From NCBI RefSeq assembly GCF_029211185.1, contig NZ_JARGDO010000002.1:186001-250000 (forward strand): a stretch of 64,000 bases of DNA, in the 5' to 3' direction. Made by a program: the position numbers and the translations under genes. The stretch's first letter is position 1. Each line of letters begins with the position of its first letter. Source of the stretch: Tessaracoccus caeni (GTDB lineage Bacteria > Actinomycetota > Actinomycetes > Propionibacteriales > Propionibacteriaceae). Below are positions 7,029-14,171 of the stretch, piece after piece. Under the pieces are notes generated by a model that searched no databases, was not told where the DNA came from, and saw only the letters and a list, made by a program, of their open reading frames with translations.

Positions 7029-9866
7029 CTACGACTTTCCTAAGACGCGAGCGGCCAACTCCTCCAACACGTGGGTGTAGACCTTTCCCGTGGCTCGGGT
7101 CATGCCCAACTCGCAGGTCCGGTTGCAGCTGAGGTACAGCTCGGCGTCCTCACGACGGGCAGAGGCGGCCTCGTCGCGCGTCGACGTGGCGGTGAGCTCC
7201 TCGTGCAGCAGACCCCGATCTCCGGCGAAGGCGCAGCAGCGCCATCCGTCGGGCACGACCGCCTCATCGGCCACCAAACCGGCAAGGAACAACAGCGCGT
7301 CGTTGACCCCGAGCTGCGTCGACGAACAGGTGGGATGCACCACGGCCTTGTGCGCCTTGGATACCCGAGGCAGCCGCGGTGCGACGTGCTCGGCCACCCA
7401 TTCGGTGGCATCCAGCACCCGGATTCCCGTCACGCCGGCGTTCTTCAGCGCGACGATGATGCCCTCGGTGCAGGAGACGTTGTCGCAGACCAGCGGCAGC
7501 GCGCCGTCCCGGGTGTGCTCCCGCACCCAGGCGACCAGCTTCGTCTTCATGGTGTCGTAGCCCTTGGCCAGGCCCTTCGACTTCCACGGGGTGCCGCAGC
7601 ACAGTTCGGACACGCCCGCGGGAGTGCTGAGCACCAGTCCCGCGCGCTCGGCCAGTTGGCGCACCGCGCCGGCCACGCCGGTGCCGCAGGCGTGCTGCGA
7701 GCCGAACATGGTGCCGACGCACGCCGGCAGGAAGATCGCATCCGCCGCGCCCGCGGGCGCCGGCCGGCGCACGGGCCCGCCGCCGGGCAATTCCTTGGAC
7801 AGCGTCGGCACCACATCGGTGCCCACTACCGCCCGGGCGACGCCCAGCGCACCGCGCACCAGCGGCGTCGGCACCTTCTCGGTGACGCTCATCCCCACCG
7901 ACGCCACCGTCAGCACGGTGTCCCAGTGCTTCGCGGCGACGTTCCAGCCCGCATCCAGGACCGCGTTCTGGTTCTCGCGACGGAGATCGCGCACCAGGTC
8001 TCCGGTGTTGATCTGCACCGGGCACGCCGTCGAGCACATGCCGTCGACCGCGCAGGTCTGGATCACGTCGTAGACCTCCTGCCTCTTCAGCGACGCCGCC
8101 AGTTCCTTCTCCCCCGCCGCCTCGGCCGCGGCGATGGCGCGCTGCACAACGATGCGCTGACGCGGCGTGGTGGTGAGGTGCTGGCTGGGGCAGACGGGCT
8201 CGCAGTAGCCGCACTCGACGCAGTCGTCGAGCACCGCGCGCACGGGCGCCGTGGGTTTGATGTGCCTGAGGTGCTGCTGCGGATCCTCGGTGAGCACCGC
8301 CCCGGGATTGAGGATGCGCTGGGGATCGCAGGCGTTCTTCACGTCCCACATCGCCTGGTACAGCTCGTCGCCGTACTGGCGCTGCACGAACGGCGCCATG
8401 ATCCGGCCGGTGCCGTGCTCGGCCTTCAGCGTGCCCTCGTTGTTCAGCACCAGCTCCACCATGTCCTCGGTGAAGTCGTCGTAGCGCTTCAGCGACTCGG
8501 GCCCGGCGAAGTCCTCGGTCACCAGGAAGTGGATGTTGCCGTCCTTGGCGTGACCGAAGATGACGGCGTCCTCGTAGCCGTGCGCATCGAACAAGGTGTG
8601 CAGCTCGGAGCACACGCCGCCCAGCTGCTCCATCGGCACCGCGACGTCCTCGAGCAGCGCGGCCGTGCCCTTCGGACGGTTGCGCGCCACCTTGGTGTAA
8701 AGGCCCTTGCGCATCACCCACATCTGGGCGCGGCGCGCCGCTTCCTCGGTGAGTTCCGGCGACGACGCCAGGCCACCCAGGCCAGCGAAGACGTCGTTTC
8801 CGGTCTGGATCCGCTCGGCGATGCCGTCGGCGTCGTCGGCCTGGTACTCGACGAGCAGCGAGGCCTCGTTGGCGGGCTGAAAGCCCTCGGGCAGCACGCC
8901 TCTGGCATCCTCGCCCATGGCACGGATGGAGGCGGCGTCGATCAGCTCGACGACGTCCGCGCCCGAGTAGACCAACGCGGGCAGCGCCGTCGTGGCCGCA
9001 GCGAGGCTCTCGAACAGCAGCAGGCCAGTCGCGGTGCGGGCCGGCACCTTCACCGTCCGGAAGGTGGCCTCCGCGACAAAGCCCAGCGTGCCCTCGGAGC
9101 CGATCATCAGGTGCTCGAGGATCTTGACCGGGGTGTCGAAGTCGAGGAACGAGTTGAGGCCGTAGCCCATGGTGTTCTTGATGGCGTAGCGGCGCCGGAT
9201 GTCGGCCTCGTGGTGTTCGCGACGCAGTTCCTCGCGCAGCCGCTCCAGCACCTCCACCAGGTGCGGCTCGTTGGCGCGCAGGTCGACGTCGGCGGTGGGC
9301 GAGGCGGTGTCCACGACGGTGCCGCTGGGCAGCACGATCACCATCGACTCGATGGTGCGATAGGCGTTGGCCACCGTGCCGCAGGTCATGCCCGAGGAGT
9401 TGTTGGCGATCATGCCGCCGACGGTGCATGCGATCTCGGAGGCCGGGTCTGGGCCCAGCTTGGTGCGATGCCTGGCCAACGCGACGTTCACCTGCCGGAT
9501 GGTCATGCCGGGCTGCACCCGCACGCGGGCGCCGTCGTCGAGCACCTCGAGGCTGCGGAAGTGGCGCCGCACGTCGACGGTGAGCCCTTCCGAGAGCACC
9601 TGGCCCGACAGGCTGGTACCTCCGGAGCGCAGCGTGAGCGGCCAGCCGAGCTGGGAGGAGATCAGCATGGCGGTGGCCACATCGTTCACCGACGTCGCCC
9701 GCATCACCGCATCGGGAGCGCGCAGGTAGTGCGACGCGTCCACCGCCAGGGCGATCCTGTCGAGTTCGCGCGTGCTCACCGCCTCGGTGCCGAGAACGGC
9801 GCGCAGGGCCTCGACGCCCGCTAGGTTGCCGGTTTCGAGAAGGGCACGAGAAGTGGTGACGGTCAC
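7029..9866 (-). CDS. FAD/Fe-S D-lactate dehydrogenase (GlcD-GlpC type fusion)
   Basis: About 945 residues. The N-terminal half is an FAD-binding PCMH (VAO-type) oxidase: PLTLRSGGTSLSGQ, then SEIACTVGGMIANNSSGM. Its C-terminal part contains the ARNRPKGTAALLEDVAVP block and ends with RILNPGAVL. Then come two 4Fe-4S motifs, CVECGYCEPVCPS and CAVDGMCSTACPV, and two CCG-type cysteine domains (SELCCGTPW, then WRCCAFAGDRG). This order is that of bacterial D-lactate:quinone dehydrogenases at the membrane face. GTG at 9866 has GGATGAGG 8 bases upstream; an ATG at 9884 would overlap that site. 2-Hydroxyglutarate or glycolate are alternative substrates. Confidence 0.82.
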   Translation of the reverse strand: MTVTTSRALLETGNLAGVEALRAVLGTEAVSTRELDRIALAVDASHYLRAPDAVMRATSVNDVATAMLISSQLGWPLTLRSGGTSLSGQVLSEGLTVDVRRHFRSLEVLDDGARVRVQPGMTIRQVNVALARHRTKLGPDPASEIACTVGGMIANNSSGMTCGTVANAYRTIESMVIVLPSGTVVDTASPTADVDLRANEPHLVEVLERLREELRREHHEADIRRRYAIKNTMGYGLNSFLDFDTPVKILEHLMIGSEGTLGFVAEATFRTVKVPARTATGLLLFESLAAATTALPALVYSGADVVELIDAASIRAMGEDARGVLPEGFQPANEASLLVEYQADDADGIAERIQTGNDVFAGLGGLASSPELTEEAARRAQMWVMRKGLYTKVARNRPKGTAALLEDVAVPMEQLGGVCSELHTLFDAHGYEDAVIFGHAKDGNIHFLVTEDFAGPESLKRYDDFTEDMVELVLNNEGTLKAEHGTGRIMAPFVQRQYGDELYQAMWDVKNACDPQRILNPGAVLTEDPQQHLRHIKPTAPVRAVLDDCVECGYCEPVCPSQHLTTTPRQRIVVQRAIAAAEAAGEKELAASLKRQEVYDVIQTCAVDGMCSTACPVQINTGDLVRDLRRENQNAVLDAGWNVAAKHWDTVLTVASVGMSVTEKVPTPLVRGALGVARAVVGTDVVPTLSKELPGGGPVRRPAPAGAADAIFLPACVGTMFGSQHACGTGVAGAVRQLAERAGLVLSTPAGVSELCCGTPWKSKGLAKGYDTMKTKLVAWVREHTRDGALPLVCDNVSCTEGIIVALKNAGVTGIRVLDATEWVAEHVAPRLPRVSKAHKAVVHPTCSSTQLGVNDALLFLAGLVADEAVVPDGWRCCAFAGDRGLLHEELTATSTRDEAASARREDAELYLSCNRTCELGMTRATGKVYTHVLEELAARVLGKS

Positions 9867-10020
9867 GGAAAGCACCTCATCCATTTCGGAAGCAGAATCT
9901 TGTTTAAAAAGGCTTGTCAGCTGCAGTTCGGTCGACGATCGTCGTCGACCTCTCCCGACACTGGGAAGTCACTCCAGAGCCTATCTACCGCCCTCGCCGC
10001 GGCGACACCGGGGTGGGGCA

Positions 10021-10030
10021 ATGATATCAT
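10021..10030. promoter_or_regulatory. 10-bp palindrome in divergent gap
   Basis: ATGATATCAT, a perfect palindrome, lies between the D-lactate dehydrogenase (-) and the AlbA_2 membrane protein (+). TACTCT at 10043 could be a -10 for the plus-strand gene, which also has GAGG before its ATG. GntR-type regulators of lactate genes use sites of this general kind, but I cannot name the protein that binds. Confidence 0.3.
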
Positions 10031-10066
10031 GGTGTCGATCTTTACTCTCCGATCCCGAGGACCGCG

Positions 10067-10942
10067 ATGAACCCACCAGCGCTACCGGACGCCCCTCTCC
10101 AAACCGTCGCGGTCTTCCTGCTGATCTCACTGCTCGTCGCCTGGGGCCTCAGCCTGGTCGCCCACCGGATCCTGCGCGGTCGGGCACGACTGCGCGGCTC
10201 CACGTCGATCGTCATCAGTCTGATGGGGATGGCGGTGGGCCTGTTGCTGCTGAGCTGGACCGGCACGACGTCACCCTTGTGGAGCGCGCTGACACTGCTG
10301 ACCTCGCTGGGCATGTCGCTGCTGGGCATCGCGCTCTACGGCGCGCTCGTGACGCACTTCCAACGCCCGCAGCGCGGCTCCGTCCCGGAACTGCTGAAGG
10401 CCGGAGAGTCCGACCGCGTCGAGTTCAAGTCCACCGCACGCGTCAACCTGCACACCGGTAAGAAGGACGACCGGATGGAGCAGGTCATCGCCAAGACCGT
10501 GTGCGCCTTCCTCAACACCGACGGCGGCACCCTGCTGATCGGCGTCGACGACGACGGCACACCCCTGGGCCTCGAGCCGGACTTCGCCACGATGAAGGCC
10601 CCCGACGCCGATCGCTACGAGCTCTGGTTGCGCGACCTGCTCTCCAACACCCTCGGCCAGCACGTCGCGGCTCTGGTGCAGGTCGAGTTCACGACGCTGC
10701 CCTCGTCCGACGGCACCCCGGCCGATGTCTGCCGCGTCACCGCTCCACCGGGCCCGACGCCTACCTATTTCCGTCCCAACAAGTCCGCGACGCCCGAACT
10801 CTGGGCACGGCTCGGCAACAGCAGCCGCCAGCTCACCGTCGACGCGGCCACGGAGTACGTGATGCACCGCTGGCCGCTCAGCCCGGCGGCCAACTTCCGA
10901 GCCCAGTTCCGGGCCGTCTTCCGCAACTCGGTGCCGGAGTAG
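10067..10942 (+). CDS. Membrane-anchored AlbA_2 / Schlafen-like domain protein
   Basis: 291 residues. Three predicted membrane helices lie at about 12-34, 47-65 and 71-93. A cytoplasmic AlbA_2 (Schlafen core-like) domain follows: LLKAGESDRVEFKST near 110-125, then CAFLNTDGGTLLIGVDDDG, typical of this family. AlbA_2 domains bind nucleic acid, and some Schlafen proteins cut tRNA or rRNA; whether this one does is unknown. GAGG precedes the ATG. It is monocistronic, facing away from the D-lactate dehydrogenase and converging on prs. The membrane anchor is the unusual part. Confidence 0.75.
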   Translation: MNPPALPDAPLQTVAVFLLISLLVAWGLSLVAHRILRGRARLRGSTSIVISLMGMAVGLLLLSWTGTTSPLWSALTLLTSLGMSLLGIALYGALVTHFQRPQRGSVPELLKAGESDRVEFKSTARVNLHTGKKDDRMEQVIAKTVCAFLNTDGGTLLIGVDDDGTPLGLEPDFATMKAPDADRYELWLRDLLSNTLGQHVAALVQVEFTTLPSSDGTPADVCRVTAPPGPTPTYFRPNKSATPELWARLGNSSRQLTVDAATEYVMHRWPLSPAANFRAQFRAVFRNSVPE

Positions 10943-10968
10943 CTCTCGAATCGGACGGGGGCTGGGGA

Positions 10969-11964
10969 CTAGAAAAGCCCCTCCGGCACCGGGGGCTCGG
11001 AATAGGCGGGATCGACGCCTTTGAACAGCTTGGCGACGGACTTGCCACGGTGGATGCGATCGATGGCACCCGCGAAAAGCCCGGCCACGGACAGCACCGT
11101 CAGGCCAGGGAACTTCTCGGGGGCGGGAACCGTGTTGGTGGCCACCACTTCGGAGATCGCGTCGCTGCCGGTGAGCCGCTCCACCGCGTTGCCGGTGAAC
11201 AGCCCGTGGGTGCAGGCGACGGAGGTGCCGACGCAGCCGAAGTCCTGCAGCCGGTTGACGATCTCCAGGATCGAGCCACCGGTGGCGATCTCGTCGTCGA
11301 GCACGATGGCCTTCTTGCCCTGAACGTCGCCGACGATGTTGTCGATCACCACTTTGTCGTCGCCTAGGCGCTGCTTGGAACCCGCCGCGACGGGCAGGTT
11401 CAGCAGGCGCGCCAGCAGCGTCGCCTGCTTCGCGTTGCCAAGATCGGGCGAGACGACAACGTGGTTGGTGAGGTCGCGCTTGCGATAGTGGTCGGCGATC
11501 ACGCCCAGCGCCGTCAGGTGATCCACCGGCACCGAGAAGAAGCCGTGCACCTGCGGCGCATGCAGGTTCATGGTGAGCACCCGGTGTACGCCGGCGGTCG
11601 ACAGGAGGTCCGCCACCAGACGCCCGCCCAGGGAGATCCGCGAGGCGTCCTTCTTGTCCGAGCGCGCATACGCGTAGTGCGGGATCACCGCCGTGATCTG
11701 GCCGGCCGACGCCCCGCGAGCCGCGTCGACCATCAGCAACAGCTCCATCAGGTGCTCCTGCGTGGGCGGCATCAGCGGTTGCACGATGTAAACATCCGAT
11801 TGGCGGCAGTTGGCCAGCAGTTGCGCCTGCAGACAGTCGTTGCTGAACCGCGAGATGGCCACCGGACTACGGGGCACCCCCAGCTTCGCGCAGATCTCGT
11901 CCGCGAACCCCGGATGCGCCGAGCCCGAAAAAACAGTGATGCCCTTCACCAAGTACCCCTTCAT
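10969..11964 (-). CDS. prs: Ribose-phosphate diphosphokinase, divergent paralog
   Basis: 331 residues with the overall PRPP synthetase layout: ITVFSGSAHPGFADEI at the N-terminus, VYIVQPLMPPTQEHLMELL, a flexible loop (YARSDKKDASRISLGG), and LTMNLHAPQVHGFF with the metal-binding histidine. It makes PRPP from ribose 5-phosphate and ATP. Two signature sites differ from canonical Prs: the PRPP loop reads LDDEIATGGSI rather than DDMIDTGGT, and the preceding block is SPDLGNAKQA rather than SPDxGGVxRA. ATG at 11964 fits the family start. Its GGGAG ribosome site lies inside an inverted-repeat arm (see 11971-12132). A regulatory or pseudo-Prs role is possible. Confidence 0.8.
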   Translation of the reverse strand: MKGYLVKGITVFSGSAHPGFADEICAKLGVPRSPVAISRFSNDCLQAQLLANCRQSDVYIVQPLMPPTQEHLMELLLMVDAARGASAGQITAVIPHYAYARSDKKDASRISLGGRLVADLLSTAGVHRVLTMNLHAPQVHGFFSVPVDHLTALGVIADHYRKRDLTNHVVVSPDLGNAKQATLLARLLNLPVAAGSKQRLGDDKVVIDNIVGDVQGKKAIVLDDEIATGGSILEIVNRLQDFGCVGTSVACTHGLFTGNAVERLTGSDAISEVVATNTVPAPEKFPGLTVLSVAGLFAGAIDRIHRGKSVAKLFKGVDPAYSEPPVPEGLF

Positions 11965-11970
11965 CCTGTT

Positions 11971-12132
11971 AGAGCTCCCGCCAGTGGGTGGGGCCGTAGC
12001 GAGGACGTACTGGATGGATGACATGGCAAGGCAGAGAACGAAACTGCCATTGGACATGCCAGTGAGTTCGATAACGAAGCCAGGTCGCCATCCAGTGCGC
12101 CGCAGTAGGTGTCACCCACTGGCGGGAGCTCT
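11971..12132 (-). promoter_or_regulatory. Structured leader of prs (possible riboregulator)
   Basis: The two ends are a perfect 20-bp inverted repeat, AGAGCTCCCGCCAGTGGGTG (11971-11990) and its complement (12113-12132). Nested inside is a second perfect 9-bp pair (ACTGGATGG/CCATCCAGT), and smaller hairpins include TTCG-TTAT-CGAA. On the minus strand the 3' arm contains GGGAG, the ribosome binding site of prs. A -10-like TAGGGT at 12145-12140 would start the RNA almost exactly at the outer edge of the 5' arm. The leader would therefore fold with its own start region closed. A mobile element with terminal repeats is the main alternative. Confidence 0.6.
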
Positions 12133-12181
12133 CACTCAGACCCTAGTGCCCTCCGTGCCCACCCGCCCATTCGCTGGGCAT

Positions 12182-12258
12182 ACGTGCACACATCTGCACC
12201 TGCGTTGAGGCCTCCCGTATATCGCGAGGCCTTCGCGTATACGCAGATTTGTGCACGG
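12182..12258. repeat. 77-bp dyad element, copy 2
   Basis: Ends CGTGCACACATCTGC and GCAGATTTGTGCACGG form an imperfect inverted repeat matching the element at 2779-2853. The interior again holds two direct GAGGCCTYC motifs about ten bases apart. It lies in the divergent gap between prs and the radical SAM gene. Confidence 0.75.
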
Positions 12259-12301
12259 ATAAGAAGGGAAAGGACTAGGCAGGGGGTGCCGTCGGTGGAA
12301 T

Positions 12302-12319
12302 TACGACAAGTCGTAGGAT
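12302..12319 (+). promoter_or_regulatory. Palindromic operator overlapping a leaderless -10
   Basis: TACGAC-AA-GTCGTA (12302-12315) is a 6-2-6 palindrome. Its last two bases start a -10-like TAGGAT (12314-12319) placed 7 bases before the ATG at 12327. A repressor bound here would block RNA polymerase. The regulator is not identified. Confidence 0.45.
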
Positions 12320-12326
12320 CAATGGC

Positions 12327-13619
12327 ATGACAGCACAGCCGACCACGCATCCCGGAGCCGCCGACCCCACGACGGGGCACCCTGGCGGGCATCCGGGGGG
12401 ACATCCCGGTGGTCATCCTGGCGGGCACCCCGGAGGACATCCGGGCGGTCACCCGCACACCGCGCGCAAGGGCGTCGTGCGCACTCTGCATCACGATCCG
12501 GGCGAGCGACCCCACGTCATCGTCTGGGAGGTCACCCGTGCGTGCCAGTTGGCCTGCAAGCACTGCCGCGCCGACGCGTTCACCAAGGCCGATCCGCGCC
12601 AGCTCACCACCGAGCAGGGCAAGGCGCTGCTCGACGACTTCGCCGCCTACGGCACCCCACGTCCCATCGTGATCCTCTCCGGCGGCGACGCCTTCGAGCG
12701 CCCCGACCTGGAGGAATTGATCGCCTACGGCAAGTCGGTCGGACTGCCTATCGCGCTGTCCCCGTCGGTGACACCACTGCTCACCGACGAGCGCCTCGCC
12801 TCGGTGCGCGAGGCCGGCGTCAACGCCTTCTCGATCTCCCTCGACGGCGCCACCCCCGAGACCCACGACTCCTTCCGCGGCATCGACGGCACCTTCGCCG
12901 ATTCGATGGAGGCCGCGAAGCTCGTGGTCAAGCACGGCTTCCGCTTTCAGGTGAACACCACCATCTGCAAGAACAACCTGCACGAGCTGCCCTACATCCT
13001 GAAGACGGTCAAGGAGATGGGCGCGTGGATGTGGTACCTGCTGTTCCTGGTGCCGATGGGGCGCGGCTCCAACCTCGAGCCCCTCAACCCCGAGGAGATG
13101 GAGGACGTGCTGCACTGGCTGCACGACGTCTCTGACCGGATCGCCGTCAAGGTCACCGAGGCCCCCAACTACCGCCGCGTGGCCATCCAGCGCGACGACG
13201 CCCGCGCCGCTGGGAAGCCCATGCCGAAGACGGGCGAACTGCACGACTGGCTGATGCGCACCACCGACGAGTTGCTGGGAGAGGTCACCGAGCGCCGCCC
13301 ACCGCGTCCGCCGATCGGAGTGAACTCCGGGCGCGGCTTCGCCTTCGTCGACCACATCGGCGACGTCTACCCGTCGGGCTTCCTTCCGGTGCGCTGCGGC
13401 TCGGTGAAGGAGCAGCCCTTCCACGAGATCTACGCGGAGGCGCCGATGATGAAGTCGCTGCGCGACCCCGCCGGCTACTCCGGCAAATGCGGAAAATGCG
13501 AGTTCAACTGGATCTGCGGCGGCTCTCGTGCCCGCGCCTACGCCATGGCAGGAGACCCCCTTGCCTCCGACCCGACGTGCATCTGGCAGCCGGAAGCCCT
13601 CCGCAAATCCGCCACCTGA
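12327..13619 (+). CDS. Radical SAM/SPASM protein (TIGR04053-like) with His-rich N-terminus
   Basis: 430 residues. CQLACKHC (C73, C77, C80) is the radical SAM CxxxCxxC cluster motif. ILSGGDAFERPDL is the GGE-like SAM-binding strand. The C-terminal CGKCEFNWICGGSRARAYA...CIW is a SPASM-type cluster. The body resembles the TIGR04053 group, relatives of NirJ/AhbD that modify porphyrins or peptides; substrate is uncertain. Residues 17-44 are seven Gly/His/Pro units absent from most relatives. The start is fixed by homology only after residue 45, but ATG at 12327 has the leaderless -10. No precursor peptide gene is visible beside it, which argues against a peptide substrate. Confidence 0.78.
   Translation: MTAQPTTHPGAADPTTGHPGGHPGGHPGGHPGGHPGGHPGGHPHTARKGVVRTLHHDPGERPHVIVWEVTRACQLACKHCRADAFTKADPRQLTTEQGKALLDDFAAYGTPRPIVILSGGDAFERPDLEELIAYGKSVGLPIALSPSVTPLLTDERLASVREAGVNAFSISLDGATPETHDSFRGIDGTFADSMEAAKLVVKHGFRFQVNTTICKNNLHELPYILKTVKEMGAWMWYLLFLVPMGRGSNLEPLNPEEMEDVLHWLHDVSDRIAVKVTEAPNYRRVAIQRDDARAAGKPMPKTGELHDWLMRTTDELLGEVTERRPPRPPIGVNSGRGFAFVDHIGDVYPSGFLPVRCGSVKEQPFHEIYAEAPMMKSLRDPAGYSGKCGKCEFNWICGGSRARAYAMAGDPLASDPTCIWQPEALRKSAT
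12375..12458 (+). repeat. In-frame 12-bp tandem repeat encoding (GHPG)n
   Basis: Seven consecutive HP-containing units (GHPG type) within the radical SAM gene, ending HPHT. The codons vary between GGG, GGA, GGC and GGT, so the array is under protein-level selection rather than freshly duplicated. The histidines could bind Ni, Zn, Co or Fe. Confidence 0.8.
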
Positions 13620-13631
13620 CCGCGACCACAT

Positions 13632-14072
13632 GACGCTCTTCGAGGTGCGGAGCGCAGCGGAGCCTCGAGGAGAGCGACCGGCAGCCGAAGAGCCAAGTTG
13701 TGTGGAGGATGGGGTCCGCCTTCACGCTCTTCGAGGTGCGGAGGCGCTGGGGCGTACTTCGAGACGCTCGTACCTCGCTCCTCAGCACCCGGACGAGCCC
13801 CGAAGCCGCAGCCTCGAGGAGAGCGACCGGCAGCCGAACGCGTAGTCGTGTGGAGGATGGGGTCTGCGAGTGGGTGTGGTGGGCGTAAAAGCCGTCCAGC
13901 ACGCGCGAAGCGCCGTGAGGCGGCCGGGCGGGAGCAGACCCCATCCGGAACACGACGGACGTGACCAGAGTCCCCGACCACAAGCCCTCAAGCGCCGTCA
14001 CGCTCTCCTCGAGGCTCGGCCGCGAACGGCCTCGCACCTCGAAGAGCGTGGGTGGGTGCACCTCGAAGAGCA
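13632..14072. repeat. Palindromic repeat cluster C
   Basis: The largest cluster, filling the gap between the radical SAM gene and the mrp operon. It holds at least four units of the ACGCTCTTCGAGGTGCGG...CCTCGAGGAGAGCG type. The stretch 13723-13838 nearly duplicates 6640-6753. Direct copies of TGTGGAGGATGGGGTC (13700 and 13849) and of CCATCCGNAACACGACGG also occur. I see no credible gene in it; the reading frames through it just translate the repeat. Confidence 0.75.
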
Positions 14073-14122
14073 CGATGGCGGTGGTCGAACCCCATCCGTA
14101 ACACGACGGTCGTGCCCACCCG

Positions 14123-14128
14123 CTAAAC
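14123..14128 (+). promoter_or_regulatory. -10 element of the mrp operon
   Basis: TAAACT lies directly after the repeat cluster. It would give an untranslated leader of about 35-40 bases containing AGGAAGGG (14155-14162) as ribosome binding site. Confidence 0.4.
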
Positions 14129-14171
14129 TAGGGCGCGCCACCAGACCCGCCTACAGGAAGGGCCTTTGCGC

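Noticed and set aside
7071-9824. Long plus-strand frame of 917 codons opposite the D-lactate dehydrogenase
   Set aside because: Same kind of shadow; no domain motif, while the minus strand has complete FAD and Fe-S motifs.
12327-13619. Mycofactocin or PQQ maturase
   Set aside because: No precursor peptide, MftB/PqqD or dehydrogenase partner adjacent; cluster motifs fit the TIGR04053/NirJ side better.
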